Assembly (NCBI GenBank): GCA_949317995.1
Contig: OX439038.1
Coordinates: forward strand, 35,593,113-35,657,112
Length of the DNA: 64,000 nucleotides
Origin: Acholoe squamosa
Taxonomy: Eukaryota; Annelida; Polychaeta; Phyllodocida; Polynoidae
Direction of reading: 5' to 3'
The notes under the pieces were generated by a model. That model did not search any database. It saw only the letters and a list, made by a program, of their open reading frames with translations, and had not been told where the DNA came from. The translations under genes and the position numbers were made by a program. Positions 40,649 to 52,468 of this stretch are shown here, piece after piece. Within the stretch, counting starts at the first letter, position 1; every line of letters starts with the position of its first letter.

Positions 40649-41802
40649 GTCAGAGACGTAATTGGCGAATATTGACAAAAATACTGGCTTTATTACATAT
40701 ATGTACAGTTAAAACACCAATAAAAGTTTAAAATCTTTCCTGATTTGTGTAATAGGTTTGAATCTGTTGCCAGCAACTTCAAAAGTGAAGACTGACGACA
40801 ACGACGACAAGGAATTAACGACAAAACAACAATGACGTCACTACCGGTCCTGGCCAAACAGAGTCAGCTGCACCCCACTATGAGATATTCTCGTATCATC
40901 CGATGCATATGCCGTATCAAAATTGTAGTTGTTATGGGGGACTGTCGATGTGCAGCGCTGCACATATATCTAGCTATAGGTACCGAGGTTCCAGGTTGAT
41001 AGTAGGGGGCAAGTGTAACATGATACATTAATGCATCATTTTACATTGTTGCATTATCAATTCAAGGATCATATCATGTAGCCCTTTTTATGGGAGACGG
41101 TTTGTTATGAATAACCTTTCTTAATTACCTAATCAGGTCTTTAGTAGTCATAACATAGGCTGGCTCCCATATAGTTTACAATCAAATACAGCTCATTTGC
41201 ATAATATTGGGGTGTTCCGCACTGAATTATTGCTGTGATGTGATTGGTTGAAAAGATTTTTCTCTCTTTGATCCAATGTGTTGATTTTAGTTGACTGTTT
41301 TTGCAATAGGTAGCGTGCAGATAGGGCCTGGGTTTAGCTGGTGGTTCTTTCAATACTCACTAGATGGTGCCACCTCACTGTCCTCACTGCAGACTCACTG
41401 CATGTGCCTATTCTCATGGCAAACTGGGTCCTATTCTGATTGGAAACTAGCTTGTTTATGGGTATGGACCAATAAATTTGACATGGTGACATGGCCATTT
41501 CTTAAAATCGACATGTGACATGGGCCTTAGTGACATGAGGCAAAACAATTAGTGACATGACATAGGTGCTTTCTTAAATTGGACATGGGAAATGATAGGC
41601 TCTTAGAGGTGACATGGGACATGGGGATTTAAGTGACAAGTGCCATGACCATTTTTTAAAATAGATGTGACATGGGGGACCCCCCATCCACACCACCTTG
41701 TTTCATGAGGCTACATATATTATATAAGTAACACAGCTGGGGGGAATGTTTGTAATTTCTATCATCTCCCCCAATTGTTTACTATTGGACATACCCCTAA
41801 TG
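40649..41802. other. Unassigned intron DNA with a GACATG-rich stretch
   Basis: No gene seen. From about 41478 to 41680 the motif GACATGG or GTGACATG recurs roughly ten times at irregular spacing, mixed with CATTTCTTAAA blocks, as in a decayed tandem repeat. Confidence 0.45.
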
Positions 41803-41817
41803 ACTTACTTGTTTACC

Positions 41818-42002
41818 GGGCTCCCCTAGCCCACTCAAAAGGGTCTTATTTCTCCTCTTTGCTATCCCCTCAGATGTGTGTGGTGCACATATGCACGGGC
41901 ACTGACACATTCCTCTGTGAAATTGTGTAATGTAGTTCTCGCCATGAACTTGACCTTAGCTGTCGAAATGGCGTTAAACATCTATTACTCACTCACTCAC
42001 TC
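41818..42002 (+). repeat. ACTC-tailed retroposon S1, copy c, with 15-bp duplication
   Basis: Full-length, GGGCTCCCCTAGCCC to ACTCACTCAC. Flanked by ACTTACTTGTTTACC at 41803-41817 and 42003-42017. Confidence 0.9.
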
Positions 42003-42138
42003 ACTTACTTGTTTACCCATTGATTTGCCAAAATCTATTACATTACATATGTCAAAAATTTATGGATACTTGTACCGATACTCTGGTTTCCACTCAAAAA
42101 ATAAGAATTCGAAATAGGTGAGGGGTCCCAGACATAAC

Positions 42139-42422
42139 GGAAATTTTATAGCTATACTCATAATACCGGATGGCCAAAGTAACATCATAGTATCCTAAGG
42201 CTAAGGTCAAATTTGTAAATTCTACCTTCAGATTGGTGTATTCTTAATGGATTTTGGGCTTTACTGTACTTATGATGTTCACTCGATATTGGTGTATTCC
42301 AGGGCATTCCCCCCCCCACCACCTGTCCACCACCTATGCCCATTACCTTTGATGCAGGTTTATGCATTCTTAGCAGTAGAATGAAGGGGTAGCAGGGTTT
42401 TATGTTGTGATGTAACGATATA
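42139..42422 (+). repeat. Direct repeat R2, copy 2
   Basis: Second copy of 40379-40648, ending 38 bp before the first visible FCSK exon. It differs by small indels (a short duplicated piece, ATTGGTGTATTC, near 42233) and substitutions. Confidence 0.85.
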
Positions 42423-42460
42423 TTATGACATTGCCCAATAACATTGAGGTTGTTCTGCAG

Positions 42461-42538
42461 GTGGTTCTCCACATGGCGACTGAGTCTGGAGGATATCCTT
42501 GCCATGGTGGACATCAACCAGGAGTTCCAGATGAGACG
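42461..42538 (+). CDS. FCSK: L-fucose kinase, exon 1 of 9 in window
   Basis: Acceptor TTCTGCAG before 42461, donor GTAAGC from 42539. In phase with the next exon it reads WFSTWRLSLEDILAMVDINQ, 78 nt, ending two bases into a codon. It is the weakest of the nine by motif, but it is tied to the rest by splice sites and phase. Upstream exons coding for the N-terminal part were not found in the window. Confidence 0.7.
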
Positions 42539-42673
42539 GTAAGCACTTTCAACATAACACCTCACAGAGCTGTCATAATAATAGTTTGGGTGTCTGCGTT
42601 TCGCTTTGCTTTAGTGAATAAATATATGACTCATTGCAGCAACATGTTAAGTTTCAATTGTTCAGATAGAAAT

Positions 42674-42763
42674 CTCCTTGGGTTTTGGTCGCCATGAATA
42701 TGACCTTAGCTGTCGAAATGGCGTTAAACATCTATTACTCATTACTCACTCCTTGGGTTTTGG
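42674..42763 (+). repeat. ACTC-tailed retroposon S1, copy e, 5'-truncated, with duplication
   Basis: Only the last 60 bp of S1 (42689-42748) are present, yet CTCCTTGGGTTTTGG flanks both sides (42674-42688, 42749-42763). This is a 5'-truncated insertion in an FCSK intron. Confidence 0.88.
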
Positions 42764-42946
42764 ACAATGATTTTAACATGTTGTACTTACTGTATACACT
42801 CAGGTAGTTCTAAGGTTTTCTGAGTTTCAAAATAGCAATTACCCATAAATAAGTTATGCTCAATGATCGAACTTCAGATGTATTTTTATATTTGAAGTGA
42901 TACTCTGTGATCCCACCTGTCATTTGATAATTCTATGTCCTTTCAG

Positions 42947-43083
42947 GAAGATGTTTGTCACAGTTGCAGAGCAGCACATCCGCTCCACCTTGTTAGGTAC
43001 CAGTATGACGAGTCTGACGTCACTCTACCGAACGGCTTGTAGAGACGGCCTCCATGTCAGGATCCTAAAAACCCTGGATGATG
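42947..43083 (+). CDS. FCSK: L-fucose kinase, exon 2 of 9 in window
   Basis: Acceptor TCCTTTCAG, donor GTAAAC at 43084. Reads KMFVTVAEQHIRSTLLGTSM and YRTACRDGLHVRILKTLDD, 137 nt, taking over two bases from exon 1 and leaving one. It belongs to the middle region before the kinase domain. Confidence 0.8.
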
Positions 43084-43313
43084 GTAAACTGAGCCTTGTC
43101 TAAGATGGTTAAGTCTATATTATCTTAGACAGGTATAGTACTATGACCTTTCAAAACTCTGCATGAAAAAGCAACTCTACACAGTAGATTGATATAAACC
43201 TTTAATATATCTAACAAGCTAACTCCTTAGTATAGCATCACTGCATTTGATCTGCACCCAGAGTTTCTGTACATTATAGCAGCTTTACAATCCATGTACG
43301 TAACTTGTTTCAG

Positions 43314-43462
43314 TGGCATGTGAGTGTCAGAACCCAGGGGTTGCGGCTCGCACACTTGCCAATATAGCGGATGTGCTGGGGTGCATGGCAGAGGGAGAGG
43401 GAGGCATGCGGAGTGGTCCAGCAGCAAACCAGTCCTGGGACAATGCCTTCCAATACCTGGAG
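43314..43462 (+). CDS. FCSK: L-fucose kinase, exon 3 of 9 in window
   Basis: Acceptor TTGTTTCAG, donor GTAAGC at 43463. Reads [20 protein letters not shown] and [20 protein letters not shown], with the RSGPAAN segment I associate with animal fucokinases. 149 nt, ending in phase 0. The intron that follows is 16.7 kb and holds most of the mobile DNA of this half. Confidence 0.88.
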
Positions 43463-44492
43463 GTAAGCTTTGGGATACCTAATGATTTAATTATACAGGC
43501 ACGTTGGAGGTTATGTACCTGTTGATAGGAAGGACCCATTCTATCCAACCATGAGCATACAATCAATGAGAGTTTGCTTCATTTTTATCCAAGTAGTATA
43601 CGGGACTAGCACATTGCTAGTACTAAAAGGTTCAGATAGATGGCTCATGTAGTCGTGGGCTAGATCATCATTTTGCCTCTTTGTATAGTCTAATTTAAGT
43701 ACCTGCCAATGAATTACTGTTCATGGGATTTTGTTATAAATTATATGTGTTGATTGTCCGTTTCAACAGCTTTATGTAGATGATCCAGAAATGGATTAAA
43801 TATTTGAAGTAAAAGAGCAATAGATCATTGAACTTTCTGTTTGACACCACAGGTAAGCCAATCAGGGCATTGTCTCCTATCTAGGTCATCACCTCCTTTC
43901 ACACCTGAAACAATAGAGGTGCACTTAGATAAGGGCAGGGTGTTGGTTATCAGTCTTATCACTGACCATTTTTTTTAAACTGATAAGAAATTTACCCAGA
44001 ATGCCCTGCTGTGGAGTCGAGGGCCTAACCAAGATGGCGGCCTCCATAGCCTTATATGCTAATGCCCTTATGTCAGTTGGTAGTGCGGCGCGATCCTCTC
44101 AGATCAGGGGCTAGCAGCAGAATGTCAATGTGCGTGTGTGGGGGCCACCTGCAGGACTGCAGGGCCCTGGTCACCTGATCTGAGGCTGAGCGAGCGTGTG
44201 TGTGTCCAGCCACCTGTGGCAAACTCAATGAACAGGTTGACTCTCAATTTATAACCCGGTCTCACTTCATTCAGAGCAATGGGGGTGAAGAGATATACAT
44301 GTATTTAGAACATGCGGAGCTGCTTGTGGTATAAGAAGCTTGAAAGTAGGCCTGCTGATGTTGTGACATGCTATGTGTTATGAGTTATCTAGTAGTGCAA
44401 TATGGGCCTATATACATGGGTATTAACGTCCATGCATTACAGGACATTATATGAGTGTGTATAGTATAAGTATATACCAAGTGGCGTCTCTT
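43463..44492 (+). other. Start of the 16.7-kb FCSK intron, no other gene
   Basis: Begins with the GTAAGC donor. I see no coding or RNA gene. The intron runs to 60172. Confidence 0.6.
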
Positions 44493-44505
44493 TCCATCAC
44501 ATAGT

Positions 44506-44688
44506 TGGGCTTCCCTAGCCCACTTAAAAGGGTCTATATCTCGTCTTTCCTATCCCCTCGGATGTGTGTGGTGCACATATGCATGGGCACTGACACATTC
44601 CTCTGTGAAATTGTGTAATGTCGTCCTCGCCATGAATATGACCTTAGCTGTCGAAATGGCGTTTAACTCCTATTACTCACTCACTCAC
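44506..44688 (+). repeat. ACTC-tailed retroposon S1, copy d, with 13-bp duplication
   Basis: Full-length, flanked by TCCATCACATAGT at 44493-44505 and 44689-44701. The right duplication overlaps the left end of the long-inverted-repeat element, so S1 entered next to that element's border. Confidence 0.9.
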
Positions 44689-45898
44689 TCCATCACATAG
44701 TAGGGAGGTAAAATCTCAAAAGAGGCTTAGAAATCACCTTGTGAGGGATGGAATGTTAGGGGGCGGCATCCATGCCAGACTTGAAATATGGTCCATAATA
44801 ATCAACTTTCAGGGGGATGCCACACACACAAATCGTTTTTTTCTCTGAAATAGGGCCCGATAAAGGTAGCCATTACCGAAATTCTTCGTTTTTGCTATAA
44901 CTTTGCATCCAACGATGCTAGACATTCATTTAAAGTGTCTACTAGCACATTATCAGCGTCTACAAGCTTATTGGTGACATCCTAATTTTTCCCAGATGCA
45001 TTCTAAGCCTAATATAGGCTTATTTTAGGTCGCCATAACCAGAATTCACTGTTTATGCAATAGCCTTGCAAATAAGGCTGATAGACATTCATTCAGTGTG
45101 GCTATATCCACATTATCAGGGTCTAGGAACATGATGGAATTGTTCTCCATCTCCTGTCCATATATATACACCTATCTTTGCTATTAGTGCCGTTAGACAC
45201 TTCATGTGGCTGTTTCCACATTTTCAGGGTCTAGGAACATGATAGAGGCATTTTTCTTCCAGTCCTTTATATATTTTGCATATTTCTTTGCTTATCATAA
45301 GCTAGGGCAGGGTAGCCATTACGGAAATTCACTGTAATGGAAGGCCATTTGTTGCACAGTGTCTATATTGATCAGTGTTTTCACAGTCCGGAAACAAAAT
45401 TAAGAGATCCTTTCTGTTTTATGTTTGGTGCAATTTAGGGCTAGTGATGATCCTGCATAGTCATGATCCTGCATTTTCTAATGTTTCTGAAACAAAGCCC
45501 ACATAGGTTAATTATAAGTAACCTTTATACCACAATTAATTTTTTGACTCGCGCTTATGCATTAATGCACTCTGAAGGTGGTATTTCTGGTCTCGAAGCC
45601 ATCCTCCAACCAATAACCATTGAAGATGGGATATATAATGATACCATATGACAGGAAATATAATGATACCATATGACAGGAAATCTTGTGCAGAATGTAA
45701 GTCAATAGATTTTGAATAAGCTTCTGAAATACTCTTTGCTCCTTATGGTCACTGTGGCCCAAATATCAATAAAGCTGAGACTGGGGCCTTTATCTCTTGT
45801 GTTCTAGGCAAAAACAAAACTATAAAGAGCAAGTTAGAAAGGAAAATGAGAGCATAATGTGATATAGGCACATATGTTTGTCTAAGATCAAGATTGGA

Positions 45899-45901
<3 letters not shown>

Positions 45902-45965
<64 letters not shown>
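45902..45965. repeat. (TA)n microsatellite
   Basis: About 32 uninterrupted TA units in the interior of the foldback element. Confidence 0.98.
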
Positions 45966-45967
<2 letters not shown>

Positions 45968-47821
45968 AATTAAGCCTAATATCTTGTCACATATCCAAAA
46001 ACCAATATCTGCCTTCTCTCATAGGAATATTATTAACCTAGCCAATGACATCCATTCATTTGCATTTCAAGGTTTGAGGATAATGTTTGATTACCTGATT
46101 CTTGTAAGATGCAGCAAAAATAATCTACCAAGTAAAAGGCAGATGTACAATCATCCAAGGTGTGGAGAATAAAGCATACGACTAAACATAATATCCATTT
46201 TACCAATGTTGTTTTTAAGGCTGACATATTCCATGATTGAGATCTGTGAACTTGTAGGACAATACACATAATGGGTAAAGCTTTGAATGGATAACTGAAG
46301 CACAAATGTATAGTATTTCTGTACAGCAGAAATGCATTCCAGAACGATTGCAAAGATATGTATTGTTGTGTTTTCTTGTATTGCTTCTTTCCCCAATTTT
46401 CTAAAACCATCATTTTACATTGTATACCACACAATAACACCATACCACACACATTATCCAGAAGATAATAGACACTACTGAGGCACAAGTAGGAATAGCA
46501 AGATCAGGGGCTTAATTCTTAGATGACCAGACACTAGTGCTTTGATAGACAATGTACAAGTGCTCAGGCAATAGTGGTCATAACCAGCAAAGTACCAAAG
46601 CAAGCTGGTCTAAATAATGCTCTACTGAGGAATTATTATCAAAGTATGCCCCTGTTGGGATTGATATTATGTTGACACATAAGATTTTGTATATAATAGA
46701 TGATTCCATGGAAGAAATACATGTAGATTGGCAATGTTTCAGGATAGCTGCATAATTTCAAGCTTGCTGCAATGTTACTGTAGCCACTAGCTAGGCGCTG
46801 TGTGTATAAGATTGGTTAACTCCCTTGGCAGAGTTAGGGACTAAATACAGTGGTCAAGATCCTGCATAATAAAGGTAAAGCTATTATAATCATTGAATTG
46901 ATTATAATGAGGCACATAGGAAGCAACTATTTATTAATAGGGCCCAAGGATTTCAAGCTCCTGCCATTACCCCATTCCCCTACCAAAGGTTATAACCATG
47001 CCATTTCATGTGTCACACAAATGAATATACAGTGTACAAGTATACCTCATTGGGCTGCTGGTATAGCCTGCATGCTCGTATATAGTATTATATAATACCT
47101 GTCCATCCTGTTAATGGTGTTTTCATACCTACAATGCCTAATGACACCTCTCAACTTGCCCACTGCTGGTCATGACCATTTGTTATTGCCTGGTGGTGCC
47201 ACAGGTAGCTCTTAGGCTATCACTGAGTGTTTTAAACCTCTCCAACCCACCTGCAATGTCTTCATAGGTACATCCACCTGTATGCACCCCCCACTCCTTC
47301 TTATCACCTTCTAATAGTTGCTACATGTATCATAAACATTAACCATGACAACACAATTCATCTCAGCTTCACTAAGCTTAACTCAAAATATCAAATATAC
47401 ACCTCGTTTCCAGGGGCATCTTCTTTGATTTCTAAAATATATTTAATCACATAATGAAAAAAAGAAACAAAATAGGATAGATATACATAGGGCCTAAGAA
47501 AAACATGGATATGATAATAAGAAGGACTAAATCCTAAAAGTATGGTTTTATTTACCGTAACTACATATCTTTAGGATGTACATTCAGACATGTAGTAAAG
47601 ATTGTGAATTCTGGTAGTTGCTCTCATGTCTACCCTATCTCAGGTCTATGATAGGCCAATAAATAGGTAAGGGAAAGGAAGATCAATGCCCCTATCATGT
47701 TCCTAGAACCTGAAAATGTGGATACAGCCACATGAAGGGAGTGTCTAACTTCACTAATAGCAAAGATACAGTGAAAACCGTCAATTCCAGATATGGCTTC
47801 CTTGTTCAGATCTATGATAGG

Positions 47822-47823
<2 letters not shown>

Positions 47824-47899
<76 letters not shown>

Positions 47900-47928
47900 C
47901 ATATATATATACATATATATATATATAC

Positions 47929-48006
<78 letters not shown>
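47824..48006. repeat. (TA)n microsatellite with TACATA interruptions
   Basis: About 180 bp of TA, with several ACATAT interruptions between 47881 and 47943. It lies in the right arm of the foldback element at the place where the left arm has only CCATATATATACACC (45168). Open frames of repeated Ile-Tyr across it are artefacts. Confidence 0.97.
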
Positions 48007-48008
<2 letters not shown>

Positions 48009-48458
48009 ACAGGAGAAGAGAACAATGTTTCCATCATGTTCCTAGACCCTGATAATGTGGATATAGCCACACTGAATGAATGTCTATCAGCCTTATTTGC
48101 AAGACTATTGCATAAACAGTGAATTCTTGTAATGGCGACCTAAAATAGGTCTATATAAGTCTTAGCATGCATCTTGGAAAAAAATAGGATGTCGCAAATG
48201 AGTTTGTAGACCCTGAAAATGTGCTAGTAGACACTTTAAATGAATGTTTAGCATCAGTGGATGCAAAGTAATAGGAAAAACAAGGAATTTCGATAATGGC
48301 TACCTTTATCGGGCCCTATTTCAGAGAAAAATGATTTGTGCGTGTGGCATCCACTGAAAGTTGATCAGTGTGGATCATACTTCAAGTCTGGCATGGATGC
48401 CACCCCCTAACATTCCATCCCTCATATGGCAAAATTTCAATATTTTGCCTCCCTACTA

Positions 48459-49124
48459 ACAGTCGTCTGTGTATCTGAATCTATCTGTGATTGGCTATGT
48501 ATATCTAAGTGTACTTCCTCGATTAGAAAAGAGCAGCTCAGATGGGCTTGAGGAGATGTGATATGGTACAACAATATCAGGGAGTCTTCTGTGAAAACAA
48601 TAGGCAAAATCCTGCCAAATCTGTGGGGGCACAATGTGGCGTAGACAGGTTATACTTATACTTAGGACATAGGACATACGGCATACGTTATCAAACGTTT
48701 TTCAATCCATATTGCATCATCATTGACATGCCTTTTGTGACCTACCTGAAATATGCTACTGGCTAAGACACCAATAATCCAATACTATTTAAAGGATTAA
48801 AGACACGATAATTGTAAACATCCTCTCAATCTGATTCCTGATACGACTCTGGAAATAATATGAAAGGCATATTGGACTAGATAAACTATAACTTGTTTAA
48901 TCAATGACAATAAGTCTGCTACTCTCTACCATGTGCAGACTAATGAATGGGTAAGTTCGGGCAACGCGAGATATACCCTTTTTTTTTGGCTCTGCCCTAA
49001 ATCTTTTTTATGTGTTTTGGAGAAAGGAGATCCTGTGCATCAAAAGCAAGAAAACGTAGGATCAGCCATAAAATATTCTTTAAAATAAAAGAATTTTCCT
49101 ACCTACCTGTCAATCTTATTTAGC
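48459..49124. other. No recognised gene (intron)
   Basis: Intron DNA between the foldback element and the next MITE. Nothing supportable. Confidence 0.5.
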
Positions 49125-49127
49125 TAA

Positions 49128-49353
49128 GGGAGTGGTCATTATTTAACAAGGGGAGGCGTAAAAATTTCAGACCCCTCCCGAGGGGGGGGGCTAAAAAAAA
49201 TTACCCCTCTTGAGGGGGGGCTAAAGAAAATTAAACCCTCTTTTTAGCAAAAGATATTTTGACTGCTGTCGAGGGGGGGTGTAAAAAAGATTTTGTGCAT
49301 CTGCGCAAAAACCCACCACCTTACCCCCCTGTTGATAAATAATGACCACTCCC
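49128..49353. mobile_element. MITE M2, copy 1 (TAA target)
   Basis: Ends GGGAGTGGTCATTATTTAAC and its reverse, flanked by TAA at 49125-49127 and 49354-49356. The 3-bp TAA target suggests PIF/Harbinger type. The inside is made of G-run/A-run units. A second copy is at 62444-62769. Confidence 0.8.
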
Positions 49354-49356
49354 TAA

Positions 49357-50121
49357 ACGCAACATTATTTAGGCTGAGGTAAACCAAAATCTCTGAGAAA
49401 TAATGGAAAAATTAGGAAAAATATGCTACATCCTGAGCTTAGGTGTGGGTACTTGTCATCCTACTGATTTTACCCATACAATTGATTTATATTCCCCCAC
49501 TTCTTATTTATTATGGAGGACTGTCAGTGTAATGTTTTAGCTATTTATAGTTATGTAGAAGGACCCCCATTTTTTGAGTCAGGGAATATGAGCAAAATCC
49601 TATGGTAAGAACATAGATTTTTTGCCAGTTGTACTATTAATAGCTCAAACAGCTAGTTAGACAAGCAGTGGTCATTGCAGCCCAGGGGGCCACTTCCTAT
49701 CTTTTCTATAATTTCCATGTGTGAACAAGGACTTGGTACCCTATTAATAGCTTGGAATTTGAGTGATTCTGGACCCTTTTTGAAGGGAAAATGCCAAATG
49801 CCAAAAAAAAAATCCAGACAACTCCCTCTAACCCTAGGAAGTCACATTGCGATAAAAGAAATCACTATGAATTGGTACTACATGTATACCCATTTTGGCA
49901 CACAAACTTTCATCTCAGACTGTATTTGGTACATCTGTGGTCTAAAAGGTACCCCCTTTTCCCTCAAAATTGTCTAGAATGTATCGCAGGCCCATACCCT
50001 ATGCCCAAAAAGGGCCCCTTTTCCCTCAAAATCATGTTCATTTATCCAAATATTGGTGGAGTGGCCCCTGGGCATTGCAGAGACATTACATCAGCTGTAG
50101 GATTTCTCTGGGTGAGGGGGG
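49357..50121. other. No recognised gene (intron)
   Basis: Short duplicated phrase CCCCTTTTCCCTCAAAAT near 49961 and 50017. No coding signal. Confidence 0.45.
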
Positions 50122-50123
50122 TA

Positions 50124-50335
50124 CCGTAAATTCTTTCATATAAGCCGAACCCTCATATTTAAGCCGCACCCCCCCTACTTTAGAGGGGGCTATAAGCTAC
50201 TTCTTTACTTGAAAGTTGTAGTTTTAGTACTGTTCTATAGTAATAAATACCGTCCTATAAGCCGCACCCTGTTTTTTGACATACTACAAGCCTAATTTTG
50301 ATTTGGATTCTGGGCTTATACAAGAGAATTTACGG
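50124..50335. mobile_element. MITE M1, copy 1 (TA target)
   Basis: TIRs CCGTAAATTCT/AGAATTTACGG flanked by TA. The inside repeats ATAAGCCGCACCC. It is related to 50727-50972. Confidence 0.8.
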
Positions 50336-50337
50336 TA

Positions 50338-50724
50338 ATACCTATGTCTTAACCAATCACTACAGGCCATGATTGGCTGTTGAGTCTTGATTGGCTAGGG
50401 TGAAATTGACAAGTGAGTAATCATAGCTTTGTCTAGACCAATTATTATGGCAAAGACTATAGCTGCCTGTGCAGACTACCCTTTTGTACTTTTTTAAAAT
50501 TTTACTTCATTGCTTCAAAATTCACGAATTCTCTGTACGGTATCCCATAGAAGTACTACTTTGTAACACATTCTTCTCCTCTATCTTTTAAGTGCTGTTT
50601 AGTTTAATTTTTCATCTATTTTTATGAAATACAAGTACCGGTAGGTAGTAGTATAAGAAGTGGATTTTTCTATTCTTAATTTTATGCCAATAATGGAGAA
50701 AAGAAATATCGTATCTTTCATTCC
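50338..50724. other. No recognised gene (intron)
   Basis: Spacer between the two M1 copies. Nothing seen. Confidence 0.45.
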
Positions 50725-50726
50725 TA

Positions 50727-50972
50727 CCGTAATCTCTCGCGTAGAAGGTGCAGCTCGCGTATAAGGCGCCCCCCCCCCAACTCACAGGGGGGCTGTTTCG
50801 CGTAGAAGGCGCCCCCTGAGGGCAGATTTTTATCAGTTTAGTACTGTTCTGTAGTAAAAATAACCCCCCTATAAGGCACACCCCAAACTCAAGGCAATTT
50901 GCCTCCTGCATATAAGACCCAGCAGCATTTTGTTTGGCGTATAAGACGCGCCTTATACACGGGAGATTACGG
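50727..50972. mobile_element. MITE M1, copy 2 (TA target)
   Basis: TIRs CCGTAATCTCTCGCG/GGGAGATTACGG with TA on both sides, and internal GCGTATAAGGCGC-type repeats. No coding capacity. Confidence 0.8.
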
Positions 50973-51009
50973 TAGTTATGAATTCCTATTTTAACCTTTC
51001 GTTTTGTGG

Positions 51010-51054
51010 GCCTCCCTAGCCCAATTAAAAAGGTCTATTTCTTATCTTTCCTGG
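51010..51054 (+). repeat. ACTC-tailed retroposon S1, copy f, head only
   Basis: GGCCTCCCTAGCCCAATTAA and the next 25 bp match the head of S1. It is cut off by the LTR that starts at 51055. The missing tail is not found after 59656, so the right side of that insertion was lost or rearranged. Confidence 0.7.
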
Positions 51055-51529
51055 TGTAGGGGCCGGCATCGTTGTATATATACTTGTGCGGATCATCCGA
51101 GAAATGTGCTCGTGTGTTGCTTGTTCCTTCTATGCCAACCAGGTGTCGCTATGCGATACCCGTTTGGTACTAGAGGGGACAACGTTGTATATATACTAGT
51201 GCGGATCATCCGAGAGATGTGCTCGTGTGTTGCTTGTTCCTTCTATGCCAACCAGGTGTCGCTTTGCGATACCCGTTTGGTATAAGAGGGGGCAGCACCA
51301 CGCCTCGCATCCAGCTCCCACTAAGGAGCCGGACGATCGGCAGAAGGGGACTGGACCTTGTCCAGTCCAGACACGTTACTAGACCTTCTCAGGAGTCAAT
51401 AAAAGCCATCCGAGCAGATGGAAAGTTAAGGGCTTTGCCCAACCCGAACCTCTTGTGTTGTGTGTTGCTTATAGAGACTAAGCGAGCCTAAGAGCCACCC
51501 AAATCGATACACCGAAAGAAACCGTTACA
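51055..51529 (+). repeat. 5' LTR of element F1 with a 113-bp internal duplication
   Basis: TGTAGGGGCC to CCGTTACA, 475 bp. GTTGTATATATAC starts at 51071 and again at 51184, and the unit 51071-51183 is repeated at 51184-51296 with few differences, doubling the TATA-like region. Without it the LTR would be about 362 bp, like that of C. The family is the same as C. Confidence 0.9.
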
Positions 51530-51530
51530 C

Positions 51531-51545
51531 TAGTGCCGTGACCAG
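51531..51545 (+). other. Primer binding site, element F1
   Basis: TAGTGCCGTGACCAG, one change from the site in C, one base after the LTR. Confidence 0.75.
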
Positions 51546-52125
51546 TTGGTTCGGGGGTGGAGCGCGGCCAGACGGCCGAAAGCCGAGGAAGACGAGATGC
51601 GAGTTCTTTAAGCTTAGGGCTGGAAGAATTCGAAGAGGATGGCATAGCCTATTAGCAAATTTTGCTAGACTGGAAACCGGGTCGACAGTTTCCAGTAGGC
51701 GTGGATCAGAATCTGGTATTTCTGTAGGCGCCTCTAGTGTTATAAAGACTCTGAAGGCCCAAAGTCCTATCCAAAGGACAGGAACGCCAACCGAATGTGG
51801 TACCAAAAGGAACCCGAGTAAGGTGAGATCAACCCTTAATCACATCGTCGGATTACGAAAGCGATCAAGACGATAGAGGGGATGGTAAACACCATAGTGT
51901 TGAGGCAGATGTCGTTATTAACAGGTCTGCCCTACCCCGACGGGATATCTTAGATATCAATCGTAATACACTACCGAAATCCACGGAAATGTATACGCTG
52001 GGATTATCCTTAGATGAGGCTCTATTGGACTCAACCCGGGAGGCAGCCGTAAATCCAGACATGGTCGTCAGATGGGCCCCGGATATAAGTCGACTACGGC
52101 TTATCTAAAAGCCAGAGACCAGTAA
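51546..52125 (+). pseudogene. Element F1: leader and Gag N-terminus, C-type
   Basis: Starts like C after its primer site (TTGGTTCGGGGGTGGAGCGC) and ends with GLSLDEALLDS, SRKSRHGRQMGPGYKS and TAYLKARDQ, matching residues 33-77 of Gag in C. It is frame-broken. The match stops abruptly at 52125. Confidence 0.75.
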
Positions 52126-52468
52126 ATTCAATACGGGGTATGTGCTGTGGTTGGCAGTTACCGCTGGAATGAAGGCACAATTTTGAAAAGTGCCCTTTTA
52201 TATTGATTATCACATGACCTAGATTGACCAATCATAACAAGTGTTTGTTGTTTGGGAATGTTGTCAGGGCATTGGTTGCCATGAGGATGGCTAACACGGA
52301 TCCTGGTTGTCCTCATCACTGTGTGATTAATTAGAGGAACTGGGCGGTTTCACCTTAGGGGATCTTCAGACTGCACTTGAAATGAACTAATATTAATGAT
52401 TCTGGCTGGCCAATAAATTAATGGAGCAGTATCAGTTTGATTTTGATTTTTTTGATTTCATAAACTTG
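52126..52468. other. Unassigned sequence between F1 Gag and the F2 LTR
   Basis: 343 bp not matching C or D. It contains CACATGACCTAGATTGACCAATCA, similar to 40168-40190, so it may be an older repeat or host DNA brought in by rearrangement. Confidence 0.4.

Larger units (their letters stand above)
44700..48456. mobile_element. Long-inverted-repeat element (foldback-type), 3.8 kb
   Basis: The left arm 44700-45310 and right arm 47640-48456 are inverted copies of each other over at least 600 bp (for example GACATTCATTCAGTGTGGCT at 45083, read in reverse near 48090). The ends are GTAGGGAGG/CCTCCCTAC flanked by TA on both sides, the duplication typical of Tc1/mariner-type elements. The interior 45311-47640 has no transposase frame I can recognise, so it is non-autonomous. 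Confidence 0.8.

Noticed and set aside
47732..48122. Open frames of repeated Ile-Tyr on both strands across the TA microsatellite
   Set aside because: They are the translation of (TATA)n with no stop codon. Not genes.
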